Positions 5,512-12,950 of a DNA stretch of 12,950 nucleotides are shown one piece after another (the first letter of the stretch is position 1; every line of letters begins with the position of its first letter). Made by a program: the position numbers and the translations under genes. This DNA comes from DASPMP01 sp035248725. Lineage in GTDB: Bacteria > Gemmatimonadota > Gemmatimonadetes > Gemmatimonadales > Gemmatimonadaceae. The stretch is from contig DATFHG010000231.1 in the NCBI GenBank assembly GCA_035248725.1, positions 1-12,950 of the forward strand, written 5' to 3'. Under the pieces are notes generated by a model that made no database searches, was not told the origin of the DNA, and saw nothing but the letters and a program-made list of their open reading frames with translations.

Positions 5512-8500
5512 TCAGGTTGCGACGAGCGTCGTGAGAGCGCGCACCAAACCGTCGATGATGGGAACGCCGCCGAGCCGCGTGAGCTTCAGCGACAGTGGGT
5601 GGGCCCGGCGAACTTCCGCCTGGAATTGCACCTCGTGAAAGGCCGCCGACAACCCCTTCATCCGGGGTGCGGCGGTGTCGCGGAAATTAACACGCGCCTC
5701 ATTCCCGCGCACCAGAATGCTCTCGATGCCGAGCCGTGCGCCGACGATGCGGAGCTGGGCGACGGACAGCATTGCCTCGGCCTCGGCTGGCAGCACCCCG
5801 AAGCGATCGCGGAGCTCGTCCCGCAGCGCGACGATCTCGCCCGCTTCGCTTACCCGCGACAGCCGGCGATACACGTCCAGCTTGGCCTCGTGCGCGGGTA
5901 CGTAGTCATCCGGCAGATAGCTTGGCGTATCGACCGACACCTCCGACGGCACCAGTTTCGGTCCGCCGTCGCCGCGCGTGATGGACTTCACCGTCTCGTC
6001 CAGCAGACGCAGATACAGGTCGAATCCCACCGCCTGCACGAAACCGGACTGTTCCGGGCCGAGCAGATTCCCCGCCCCGCGCATTTCCATGTCCTTGAGC
6101 GCGATACGGTAGCCGGCGCCGAGCTCGGTGTGATGCTCGAGGACCCGCAGCCGGCGTTCCGCGTCCTCGTCCACCTGATCCGGCACGAGCAGGTAGCAGT
6201 ACGCCCTGCGGTGTGAGCGTCCCACCCGGCCACGAAGCTGGTAGAGTTGCGCGAGCCCGAAGTTGTCGGCCCGGTTGACGAACATCGTGTTCGCGTTGGC
6301 GACGTCGAGGCCCGATTCCACGATCATCGTCGAGACCAGGACGTCGATCTCGCCGTTGACGAACTTGTGCATGATCAGCTCGAGGTCCTTGTCGCGCATC
6401 TGCCCATGCGCGACGTCGATGCGCGCGCGGGGGACCACGCGCTTCACGTGATCGGCGATCGCCTGGATGGTCTCGATGCGATTGTGAACGAAGAACACCT
6501 GGCCGCCGCGATCCAGCTCGCGCGTGATCCCTTCCTCGATGAGCCCTTCGTCCCACGGCTCGACGTACGTGAGCACCGGCGACCGGTCGCGCGGTGGCGT
6601 CTGCATCAACGTCATGTCGCGCAGGCCGGCAAGCGACATGTGGAGCGTGCGCGGAATCGGCGTCGCCGTGAGCGTCAGGACGTCGGTCTCGAGCTTGAGG
6701 TGCTTGAGCCGTTCCTTGTGCTTGACGCCGAATCGATGCTCCTCATCGACGACGATCAGGCCCAGCTTCTTGAACTGCACGTCGGGACTCAGCAGGCGAT
6801 GCGTGCCGATGATGATGTCGATGTTGCCCTGCGCGAGCTGATCGAGCACGGCCTGCTGTTCCTTCGCCGTCTGGAACCGGCTCAACATCGCGATGCGCAG
6901 CGGGAAATCCGCGAGACGCTCCGAGAACGTTCGCGCATGCTGGTCGGCGAGGATCGTGGTGGGAACGAGCACCGCCACCTGCCGTTCCGACTGCACCGCC
7001 TTGAACGCAGCGCGCACCGCGATCTCCGTCTTGCCATAGCCGACGTCTCCCACGAGGAGACGGTCCATGGGGCGCACGTTCTCGAGGTCTTTCTTCACGT
7101 CCACCGTCGCCTTGCGCTGATCGGGAGTGTCCTCGAACAGGAACGACGACTCGAGCTGCGCCTGCCACGGTGTGTCGGGCACGTGCGGTGGTCGCGATGC
7201 CACTTTGCGCCGCGCGTACAAATCGAGCAGCTCGACGGTCATTTCCTGGATCGCGGAGCGCGTCTTGTCGCGCTGCTGGCTCCAGCGCTTGCCGCCGAGC
7301 TTGTGCAGTCGCGGCGGAGGACTGTCTTCCGAGACATCGGTCGCCGATCGATACCGCTCGAGCTGGTCGATGCGGTACAGGGGGACGTTCAAACGATCGC
7401 CGCCCTCATACTCGATCACCGCGACCTCGATCCTGCTTTCGCCGCTGCCCACGCCGATCGTCTCGATGCCGCGGTAGATGCCGACGCCGTGCTCGAGATG
7501 GACGACGTAGTCACCTTCGCGCAGTGAGAGCGTGTCCTGCGTGATCCCGCTCGTGTACCGTCGTGCGCGCCGGATGCGCCGCTCGCGGCGGAAGATCTCG
7601 TGATCGGTGAGGACGCGCAGTCCCGTGCCGTCGGCTGACGGGACAATGAATCCGCCCTGCAGCACGCCGACGGTGAGCGCCGCCGGAGACGGCACGCCTC
7701 CGTCCGCGAGCAACTCGTCGAGGCGCTCGCACTGGCCGGCGTTGTCGCAGAGGATCACCGTCTGGAGCGGGTCGCGGACGATACGTCGCAGCTGCTTGAT
7801 GTCGCGACCGATCGGTTCCGGCGGCTTGATGGGAAACACGATCTCCGCGGCTTCCGGAACCGCCTCTTCCACGATGCGGCCGAACGATTCGACCGCCGGA
7901 ATGAGCGTCTCCGGCGACTCGAACAGCTCCTCGCGATCGGGGACGTCCTCACCGCGGCGGCGGGCGAGGTCGATATGGTGGGCCGCCTCCTGCCACGTAC
8001 GCCGCGCCTCGGCTTCCACGTGCACACCTTCGGGAAGCACCAGCACCGTGTCGTCGGTCCACAGCGAGATCACCGAGCGTCGCTCCGACTCGAGCACGTC
8101 GGCCGCGACGCTACCGTCCACCGGCAGAATCAGCGCCTGATCGACGGCGCGCGTGGATCGCTGCGATGCCATGTCGAAGTGGCGCAGATCGACGATCTCG
8201 TCACCCCAGAACTCGGCGCGCACCGGATCGGCCATGCCGAAACCGTAGACGTCCAGGATCCCGCCGCGCACGCTGAATTCCGCGACGTCTTCCACCATGG
8301 GCACGCGTTCGAGTCCGATGCGCTCGAGGTGCTCGATGAGCTCGGACAGGCGTCGCTGGTCGCCCTTGTGCAGCTCGATGCGCAGATCGCGCAGCGCGCG
8401 CGGCATGCGAGTGCGCTCCAGCAATGCACGCGCGGTGGTGACGAGGACGCGCACCTCACCGCGCGTGGTGCGCTCGAGCGTCTCCACGCGCTCGCCGGCG

Positions 8501-8799
8501 ACCTCCATGTGCGGTTCGGCTTCGCCGAACCCTTCGCGCGGTGGATACAGCGCCACGATATCGCCTTCCAGCAAGGTGCGCAGATCGGCGAGCCAGCGCT
8601 CCGCCTCCGGCAGCGCGTCGGTGACGACGACGAAAAAGCGCGCGGGCAGTCTGCGGGCGAGCGCGGCGACGGCGGTGGCGTCGGACGAACCGGGCAGGCC
8701 GGCGATCGTCCGCATCTGTCCGGGAACCGGCAGCGTGTTGAGCAGTCGAGTGAAAACCGGCAGCCGCTCGACGGCTTCGATGAGATGCAGCAGCGGCAC
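5512..8799 (-). CDS. mfd: transcription-repair coupling factor Mfd
   Basis: ATP-dependent DNA translocase that pushes stalled RNA polymerase off lesions and recruits UvrA for transcription-coupled nucleotide excision repair; cytoplasmic. At 1095 residues it is close to full length (E. coli Mfd is 1148). Order of parts: UvrB-like N-terminal module (about 1-300, with EFSVRGGILDVYG at 174-186); CarD-like RNA-polymerase-interaction domain (about 425-485, LREGDYVVHLEHGVGIYRG); RecG-type helicase lobes with Walker A GDVGYGKTE (Lys590), DEEH box 685-688, TAT 711-713, VESGLD 827-832 and arginine-finger motif QLRGRVGRS 854-862; TRG-like motif ALKDMEMRGAGNLLG 900-914; and a C-terminal autoinhibitory domain (about 950-1090). 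Nothing is missing. The GTG start lies nine bases after the stop of the VWA gene, without a clear Shine-Dalgarno, which suggests coupling. A start slightly further in cannot be excluded. Confidence 0.98.
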   Translation of the reverse strand: MPLLHLIEAVERLPVFTRLLNTLPVPGQMRTIAGLPGSSDATAVAALARRLPARFFVVVTDALPEAERWLADLRTLLEGDIVALYPPREGFGEAEPHMEVAGERVETLERTTRGEVRVLVTTARALLERTRMPRALRDLRIELHKGDQRRLSELIEHLERIGLERVPMVEDVAEFSVRGGILDVYGFGMADPVRAEFWGDEIVDLRHFDMASQRSTRAVDQALILPVDGSVAADVLESERRSVISLWTDDTVLVLPEGVHVEAEARRTWQEAAHHIDLARRRGEDVPDREELFESPETLIPAVESFGRIVEEAVPEAAEIVFPIKPPEPIGRDIKQLRRIVRDPLQTVILCDNAGQCERLDELLADGGVPSPAALTVGVLQGGFIVPSADGTGLRVLTDHEIFRRERRIRRARRYTSGITQDTLSLREGDYVVHLEHGVGIYRGIETIGVGSGESRIEVAVIEYEGGDRLNVPLYRIDQLERYRSATDVSEDSPPPRLHKLGGKRWSQQRDKTRSAIQEMTVELLDLYARRKVASRPPHVPDTPWQAQLESSFLFEDTPDQRKATVDVKKDLENVRPMDRLLVGDVGYGKTEIAVRAAFKAVQSERQVAVLVPTTILADQHARTFSERLADFPLRIAMLSRFQTAKEQQAVLDQLAQGNIDIIIGTHRLLSPDVQFKKLGLIVVDEEHRFGVKHKERLKHLKLETDVLTLTATPIPRTLHMSLAGLRDMTLMQTPPRDRSPVLTYVEPWDEGLIEEGITRELDRGGQVFFVHNRIETIQAIADHVKRVVPRARIDVAHGQMRDKDLELIMHKFVNGEIDVLVSTMIVESGLDVANANTMFVNRADNFGLAQLYQLRGRVGRSHRRAYCYLLVPDQVDEDAERRLRVLEHHTELGAGYRIALKDMEMRGAGNLLGPEQSGFVQAVGFDLYLRLLDETVKSITRGDGGPKLVPSEVSVDTPSYLPDDYVPAHEAKLDVYRRLSRVSEAGEIVALRDELRDRFGVLPAEAEAMLSVAQLRIVGARLGIESILVRGNEARVNFRDTAAPRMKGLSAAFHEVQFQAEVRRAHPLSLKLTRLGGVPIIDGLVRALTTLVAT

Positions 8800-8808
8800 G
8801 CGAGAGCG

Positions 8809-10653
8809 CTACGAAATTGCGGGGGCCGCAGGGGCCGCGGACGCGCCGGCGGCTCGAGTGCCTCCGCCTCCGCGCGCGACGAGTGACTCGATGACCAGCG
8901 CAATGAGCGCCGCGACCAGCAACGGCACGACCAGCGACCGACGTGAAGCTCCGGTGAAAGCCAGATGGCTCCAGTCGGCAGGCGTGTCGGCGACCTGCGC
9001 GCCGGGCGACGTCAGGTGACGGAGCTCGCCCGCGGAGAGCCGGTCCAGCTGCGACTCCGCGACCTCGGGATTGACCACGACCGCGCCGGCCCGGCGACTC
9101 CCATCTATAAGGAAGTAGGTGCCGACGACGTTGGGGGCGTCGAAGCTGTTGCCTGTCATGGGAATACGACGTCCGTCCTCCGATTCCAGCGCATCGATGC
9201 CGGGCGCGCGCACGATGGTCTCGCCGGGCGCCGCGAAGCGCACCGCGCCCGGGTCTCCGCTCAGTCGAGCCGACACGACGTCGGCGAGCCATGGAAGGAA
9301 GGACGCTGTCACCGGCAGCGTCGACGCGTCCGGCGTCAGCGGCGAAGCAACGAGCACATAGCGCGGGCCCGCGACGATCCACGGGTCCCGGCCCACAACG
9401 GCGAGCGTGTCCGCCAGCGTCGCGCCCTGCGCAGCGAGTTGATACCGGAGCTTCACGTTCACCTGCGCGAGCTGCGCACCGCGGGCGACGGCCGCCTCCT
9501 TCCTTGCCGCGCCGAATCTCCATGGGATCCCCAGGCGCTCGAGCGAGCGGTTTGCCGCGCCGACGCGTACGGGGTCCGATGGCGCGAAGAGCAGCGCCGG
9601 AAGCGCGACCGACTCATCGGCTGCGGCGATGGCGATCGCCGCGCCATCGACAACGCGCTCGCTCGCGCGCAGCACGTCCACGGCGTTCCTGGCGAATGGC
9701 CCCGCGCCGGATGTCACGCGCACCGCGGGCGCTGGGCCAATCCAGAGCGCGAAATGGCGCGTGTTGTCGGCGGCCAGCTCGTCGGGCTCGATCTCGATGG
9801 TTCCGCTGATCCAGCCGCGCTCCGCGGGTGCCGCACGGACGACTGCTTCTTCACTCGCGGCGACGGTGCCGCGCGCGAGCGTCCGCTGTCCAAGCACCAT
9901 GCGATAGCTGGTGGAATCGGAGCTGAGTGTGCGGACGGCGATGGCGCCGCGCGGAGTCCAGCGCACCGGGCGCGCTTCCGCCATGACGATCGCGCGATTC
10001 GCCGGCGGCGCGCGGTTCGGTGCCCACAGCAGTACCTGCGCCGATCCGCGCACGTCCACGGGGCGCGTCCACGCCGTGCGCTGGCCGTCGGTGAGCACCG
10101 CGACCTGGCGCGCCTCCAGCTGGCTGCCTTCCACGAGGCCGATCGCGCGCGCCAGAGCGTCCATGGGATGGCCGGCACCCGCCAATGGCCGGACGCGATC
10201 GATTTCGTCACGCATCATCGCGGCGGATCCGCCGCGCACGGCGCCGTCCGCCGTCACGATCCAGACGCGATCGTCGGCGGACGCCTGGTCGAGGGCGTCG
10301 CGCGCGATGCGCTTGAACTGGTCGAGCAACGGCGTCCCTCCCTCGACCACGCCGGAGCTCATCGAGTTGTCGACGACGATGGCGAGCGCGGTCGGGGCGT
10401 GCCCCGAGCCGGCGCCGCGCGCCGACGGTCTGGCCGCAGCGAGCGCGATGAGGAGCACGACGAGGACGCGCAGCACCATCAGCAGCAGATTCCGCATGCG
10501 CAGGGTGCGGCTGTGCTCGCGCTCCGCGCGCGCGAGATAGCGGGCGGCGGGAAATTCCACTTCGAGCCCAATGCGCCGGCGCAGGAGATGAATGAGCAGC
10601 GGGACGACCGCCGCACCCGCCAGCAACAGATACCACGGCGCGAGAAAGCCCAT
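8809..10653 (-). CDS. BatA-type membrane protein with N-terminal aerotolerance domain and VWA domain
   Basis: A 614-residue inner-membrane protein. The N-terminus (FLAPWYLLLAGAAVVPLLIHL) is the BatA/aerotolerance-regulator N-terminal domain: membrane helix at about 5-24, a short basic cytoplasmic loop with the F-P-A-x-x-Y-L pattern, and a second helix at about 55-74. A von Willebrand A-like domain follows, with MIDAS motif DNSMS (95-99) and LTDG (187-190, Asp189). Residues about 220-560 are a large beta-rich region without a family I can name, presumably periplasmic. A third helix at about 573-594 is followed by a Gly/Ala-rich tail. It starts ten bases after the DUF58 stop, the usual pairing for these families, which act with MoxR AAA+ ATPases in envelope stress or complex assembly. 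The exact role is unproven, and no MoxR gene is in the window. The ATG has no obvious Shine-Dalgarno. Confidence 0.9.
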   Translation of the reverse strand: MGFLAPWYLLLAGAAVVPLLIHLLRRRIGLEVEFPAARYLARAEREHSRTLRMRNLLLMVLRVLVVLLIALAAARPSARGAGSGHAPTALAIVVDNSMSSGVVEGGTPLLDQFKRIARDALDQASADDRVWIVTADGAVRGGSAAMMRDEIDRVRPLAGAGHPMDALARAIGLVEGSQLEARQVAVLTDGQRTAWTRPVDVRGSAQVLLWAPNRAPPANRAIVMAEARPVRWTPRGAIAVRTLSSDSTSYRMVLGQRTLARGTVAASEEAVVRAAPAERGWISGTIEIEPDELAADNTRHFALWIGPAPAVRVTSGAGPFARNAVDVLRASERVVDGAAIAIAAADESVALPALLFAPSDPVRVGAANRSLERLGIPWRFGAARKEAAVARGAQLAQVNVKLRYQLAAQGATLADTLAVVGRDPWIVAGPRYVLVASPLTPDASTLPVTASFLPWLADVVSARLSGDPGAVRFAAPGETIVRAPGIDALESEDGRRIPMTGNSFDAPNVVGTYFLIDGSRRAGAVVVNPEVAESQLDRLSAGELRHLTSPGAQVADTPADWSHLAFTGASRRSLVVPLLVAALIALVIESLVARGGGGTRAAGASAAPAAPAIS

Positions 10654-10663
10654 CAGGTGTGCA

Positions 10664-11596
10664 TCACGGCAGTCGTTGCCGGGCGGCGAACGCGCGACGG
10701 AGCGGTACGCCGAACGGCTGATCGGTGGCCACGATCTCGTAGCTCACACCGAACGACGCGAAGAGCGACCGCCATTCCTCGATCACCTGGGCCACGGTGG
10801 ACTCGTACGCCGCGCGAACGTCTCCGACGCTCGCCGGCACGCTGAGCCCGGTCTCGGGATCGTTGAACAACGCTTCACCGGCGCCGAGCAGTGATCGCTC
10901 CGCGGGATCCATCACGTGCAGCACGGTGATGTCGTGTCCCTGCGCGCGGAGCGCCCGCATCGCGCGTTCGACCTCGGGCTGGTCCATCAGCAGGTCGGAG
11001 ACGAGCACGATCATGCCGCGCCGCTGAATCAGCCGCGCCGCCTGCGTCAGCGCTTCCGGAGCGCTGGTCGTCAATCCGGCACCCGGCTCCTCCAGCGCGG
11101 CGAGAATGCGTCGCCAGTGGCCTGTGCGCGCGCGCGGCGGAACGGCGCTGCGCACACGCTCGTCGAAACGCACCAGACCCACCGCATCGCGCTGACGGAT
11201 CAACAGGAGGCTGATCGATGCCGTCAGGATCTCCGCGTACGCCAGCTTGGTGAGGCGACCCGAGACGGTCGCGCCCAGGGTGCGCAGCTGCGCGCCGCTC
11301 CACGCCATCGATTTGCTGACGTCGAGAACGATCGTCGCGCGGAGGTTGGTTTCTTCCTCGTACTGGCGCACCACCCAGCGGTCCGAGCGCGCGGCGATCT
11401 TCCAATCCACAAAACGCAGATCGTCTCCGGCCTGGTACGCCCGATAGTCGGCGAACTCGACGGAGAATCCCTTGCGTGGTGAACGGTGCAGGCCGGCCAT
11501 GAACCCGTCGACGATCCAGCGAGCGACGATCTCGACGTGACCCAGCGCAGCGAGCGACGCCGGATCGTGGAGATCCGGACGTACGGCGGTGGCCAT
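10664..11596 (-). CDS. DUF58 domain protein (MoxR-associated, VWA-like)
   Basis: A 310-residue protein of the DUF58 family. The signature lies at residues 38-97: HRSPRKGFSVEFADYRAY, then GDDLRFVDWKIAARSD, then QYEEETNL and the MIDAS-like LDVSKSM (Asp92, Ser94, Ser96). The rest is a VWA-type fold with LVSDLL (198-203) matching the second metal-site region. There is no signal peptide or clear membrane helix, so it is probably cytoplasmic and bound to its membrane partner. DUF58 proteins are typically encoded beside MoxR ATPases and BatA-like VWA proteins; here only the latter follows, ten bases downstream. The ATG at 11596 gives the usual family length and N-terminus. No good Shine-Dalgarno is spaced for it; a purine-rich tract at 11618-11627 (minus strand AGGGGAGGGG) is 21 bases away. 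A GTG at 11641 would add 15 residues. This is the first gene of the minus-strand array. Confidence 0.94.
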   Translation of the reverse strand: MATAVRPDLHDPASLAALGHVEIVARWIVDGFMAGLHRSPRKGFSVEFADYRAYQAGDDLRFVDWKIAARSDRWVVRQYEEETNLRATIVLDVSKSMAWSGAQLRTLGATVSGRLTKLAYAEILTASISLLLIRQRDAVGLVRFDERVRSAVPPRARTGHWRRILAALEEPGAGLTTSAPEALTQAARLIQRRGMIVLVSDLLMDQPEVERAMRALRAQGHDITVLHVMDPAERSLLGAGEALFNDPETGLSVPASVGDVRAAYESTVAQVIEEWRSLFASFGVSYEIVATDQPFGVPLRRAFAARQRLP

Positions 11597-11654
11597 CGAG
11601 GGAAAAGTAAACGCGCGCCCCTCCCCTTGCGCTCGGCCCACATCCTGCGACAAT

Positions 11655-11664
11655 TTGTATACAA
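11655..11664. promoter_or_regulatory. perfect 10-base palindrome TTGTATACAA (candidate operator or shared -10)
   Basis: The sequence equals its own reverse complement and sits in the divergent gap, 20 bases before the plus-strand ATG and 58 bases from the minus-strand one. It resembles operators of some GntR-family (FCD-type) regulators, and TATACA within it could serve as a -10 on both strands. Both readings are inference from the bases alone. Confidence 0.45.
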
Positions 11665-11672
11665 CCAAAGTC

Positions 11673-11676
11673 GGAG
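11673..11676 (+). promoter_or_regulatory. Shine-Dalgarno of the plus-strand lipoprotein gene
   Basis: GGAG lies seven bases before the ATG at 11684. It fixes this start, which also begins the signal peptide; the frame is open further upstream only as antisense to the DUF58 gene. Confidence 0.75.
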
Positions 11677-11683
11677 ACCGGGA

Positions 11684-12865
11684 ATGACGTATCCGCGTCT
11701 GGTGGCAGCCGGACTTGTCGCGTGTGTCGTGTCGGCGTGCGCCACACATCCGTCCACCGCAACCTCGCCGGTGCCCGCCGGCCCCAAGGCGCTCCTGCAC
11801 GCGCAGTACTACGGCGGAATGCTGAACCGGCAGATCGAGGCGGTCTTCAAGGTCGAGGAGAACGCCTACGTCATGGTGGGGCATCTCGGCGGCGACGGCC
11901 GCTTCGACGTTCTCTATCCCGAGGATGCTCGCGAATCCGGGCGCGTGAACGGCGGCAAGTGGTTCCGCACCTCCGAATCGCCGGCGTATTACGACGCGGC
12001 GCCGTTCCTCTACTCGTTCGCCACATCGCGCTTTCGGACCGCCGGCGCGCAACTCGATTCGTACGATGGACGCGGCTACGGCTTCATCTTCATGATCGCG
12101 AGCGCGCGACCGCTCGACTTCGATCGCATCAGCACCGTTGGCCTGTGGAACGATCTCGACCTCGAGAACTATGGCCAGTCCATCGATCCGCGTCCCCAGA
12201 TCAGGCACCTGGCAGAGGCGTTGGCGCACGGACAGCCCTACACGCTCAAGTTCGCGCGCAGCGTCAGCACGTACAGCAACGCTACCTACGCGGACTATCA
12301 GTACGACTGCGCGCTGTTGCAGGAGCTTGGGTACGCATCGTTCGTGACGCCATACAGCTACTGGTTCGGCCTCTTCAGCCCGTTCACGATGATGGGCTAC
12401 AACAGCTACGGCGGCTTCAATGATTACGGCGGCTTCGGCGGCTGTGGTTCGTCGCGCTATGCGTACGCGCCCTTCCCGACGTACGTGACCTACACGACGG
12501 CGTCGGCGCCGATTCCGACGCCGACGGGCAGCCGGTTCTTCCGGCCGCCGCATCGGCCGCTGGGCACCGCGGGTTCCGCGTTCACGTTCTCGAATCCCGA
12601 CCGCCCCACGCGCCGCAATTCGCCGCAGAATCCGGCGGCGGCTCCCCGCGACTGGCTGGGACTGCGCACGCATCCGAGCCCGTTCGGCGGAAGTTTCGAC
12701 GCCGGTCGGTCCCACGCGTCGCCCGACCGCGCGGGCCGCTCATCGAACGCATCGACGACGCGCGTGGCTCCGGTCGAGCGGGCTCACCCCATCGAACGCA
12801 CGGAGGCGCCTCGTCCGATGACGACGACCACCGCCAAGCCGGTCGTCGAGAAGTCGAAGCCCTAG
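11684..12865 (+). CDS. lipoprotein of unknown function, possible DUF4384-like domain
   Basis: A 393-residue envelope lipoprotein. The signal sequence MTYPRLVAAGLVACVVSAC ends in lipobox VSAC (Cys19). Residues about 40-140 resemble the DUF4384 type of beta domain: VFKVEENAYVMVGHL, then GRFDVLYPED, where a value is rendered and compared with thresholds; the match is by eye only. Around 145-220 is a polar region. Residues 223-270 are strikingly aromatic and glycine-rich (YSYWFGLFSPF, then MMGYNSYGGFNDYGGFGG). The remaining 120 residues are a basic Pro/Ser/Thr/Arg-rich tail, probably disordered. Cys209 and Cys254 are possible disulphide partners after export. It is transcribed away from the DUF58-VWA-mfd array from the same 87-base gap, and a strong terminator lies 24 bases after the stop, so it appears to be a single-gene unit. 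I cannot assign a function; surface-exposed or outer-membrane-associated roles are plausible. Confidence 0.87.
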   Translation: MTYPRLVAAGLVACVVSACATHPSTATSPVPAGPKALLHAQYYGGMLNRQIEAVFKVEENAYVMVGHLGGDGRFDVLYPEDARESGRVNGGKWFRTSESPAYYDAAPFLYSFATSRFRTAGAQLDSYDGRGYGFIFMIASARPLDFDRISTVGLWNDLDLENYGQSIDPRPQIRHLAEALAHGQPYTLKFARSVSTYSNATYADYQYDCALLQELGYASFVTPYSYWFGLFSPFTMMGYNSYGGFNDYGGFGGCGSSRYAYAPFPTYVTYTTASAPIPTPTGSRFFRPPHRPLGTAGSAFTFSNPDRPTRRNSPQNPAAAPRDWLGLRTHPSPFGGSFDAGRSHASPDRAGRSSNASTTRVAPVERAHPIERTEAPRPMTTTTAKPVVEKSKP

Positions 12866-12888
12866 GCGCCCTGTATTGCGCTGAAGAA

Positions 12889-12915
12889 GGCCGCGAGTGA
12901 TCGCGGCCTTTTTTT
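12889..12915 (+). terminator. intrinsic terminator of the lipoprotein gene
   Basis: A perfect eight-base stem (GGCCGCGA at 12889-12896, TCGCGGCC at 12901-12908) with a GTGA loop is followed directly by seven T residues (12909-12915). This is a classical rho-independent terminator 24 bases after the lipoprotein stop. The AAGAA just before the stem gives only a weak tract for the opposite direction. Confidence 0.93.
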
Positions 12916-12917
12916 GT

Positions 12918-12950
12918 GTCCCGCGCAGCGAGGGATTGCGACCTTTGTCA
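12918..12950 (+). repeat. possible second copy (edge) of the REP-like repeat
   Basis: After the terminator the sequence GTCCCGCGCAGCGAGGGATT shares AGCGAGGGAT (12927-12936) and the flanking CCCG pattern with the minus-strand reading of the repeat at 5443-5501. The window ends before the rest can be seen, and the shared core is short, so this is tentative. No gene is visible in these last bases. Confidence 0.3.

Larger units (their letters stand above)
11597..11683. promoter_or_regulatory. divergent intergenic control region
   Basis: The only divergent gap in the window, 87 bases between the DUF58 gene (minus) and the lipoprotein gene (plus). It must carry the promoters of both units unless they lie inside genes. 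It contains the AT-rich tract around 11652-11670, unusual in this DNA, including the TTGTATACAA palindrome. TATACA can be read as a -10 element on both strands. I find no convincing -35 hexamer at 16-18 bases on either strand: the best minus-strand candidate, TTCCCG, matches three of six. Confidence 0.5.

Noticed and set aside
6247..7527. 426-codon plus-strand frame opposite mfd
   Set aside because: Lies entirely over the conserved helicase core of mfd; no recognisable domain of its own.
8965..10845. 626-codon plus-strand frame opposite the VWA and DUF58 genes
   Set aside because: Length alone is not evidence in this GC range; it spans two real genes and their junction and encodes Arg-rich, featureless sequence.
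11627..11663. TTGCGC (11627-11632) as a -35 partner of TATACA on the plus strand
   Set aside because: The spacer would be 25 bases, too long for a normal sigma-70-type promoter.
11597..12715. N-terminal extension of the DUF58 frame to 12715
   Set aside because: It would run antisense through the lipoprotein gene and the divergent promoter region; the DUF58 family N-terminus fits the ATG at 11596.
1..12950. CRISPR array, defence island, prophage or insertion sequence
   Set aside because: No spaced direct repeats, integrase, transposase or phage gene is visible; the gene content is housekeeping and envelope functions.

Overview
The window is GC-rich, protein-dense bacterial chromosome. Signal peptides, two clear lipoboxes and SurA-type periplasmic folding factors point to a diderm (Gram-negative-type) organism. 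The style of the genes (DUF58/VWA pair, mfd, tandem parvulins, pdxA, large M28 peptidase, short-leader lipoproteins) is what I would expect of Gemmatimonadota or a nearby phylum. That placement is inference from protein character, not from a marker gene; there is no rRNA or tRNA here.

Layout. Positions 1-99 hold what looks like the last codons of a plus-strand gene that enters from outside. It converges on a long minus-strand gene array that occupies 103-11596. Read in transcription order (right to left) the array is: DUF58 protein (11596-10664), membrane VWA protein of the BatA type (10653-8809), mfd (8799-5512), a lipoprotein parvulin prolyl isomerase (5419-3953), a SurA-like isomerase with two parvulin domains (3909-2545), pdxA (2543-1620) and an M28 metallopeptidase (1617-103). 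Gaps are 10, 9, 92, 43, 1 and 2 bases, so most junctions look translationally coupled. Only the mfd/isomerase junction is wide enough for a separate signal, and it holds a REP-like repeat and a strong Shine-Dalgarno. To the right, an 87-base divergent region containing the perfect palindrome TTGTATACAA separates the array from a plus-strand lipoprotein gene of unknown function (11684-12865). A textbook intrinsic terminator (12889-12915) follows it, and then the possible edge of a second copy of the repeat.

How it fits together. The array joins three themes. DUF58 plus the VWA protein are normally partners of a MoxR AAA+ ATPase in an envelope-associated assembly or stress system; no MoxR is in the window. 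Mfd clears stalled RNA polymerase and recruits nucleotide excision repair. The two parvulin proteins, one predicted to be lipid-anchored and one soluble and periplasmic, would chaperone outer-membrane proteins. pdxA (vitamin B6 synthesis) directly follows the SurA-like gene, the same pairing as surA-pdxA in Escherichia coli, and an exported M28 peptidase closes the run. The content is mostly housekeeping. I found no CRISPR, prophage, insertion sequence or recognisable defence system. The items most worth a second look are the palindromic divergent control region, the repeat with its hairpin inside the array, the paired isomerases, and the unassigned aromatic/glycine-rich lipoprotein.
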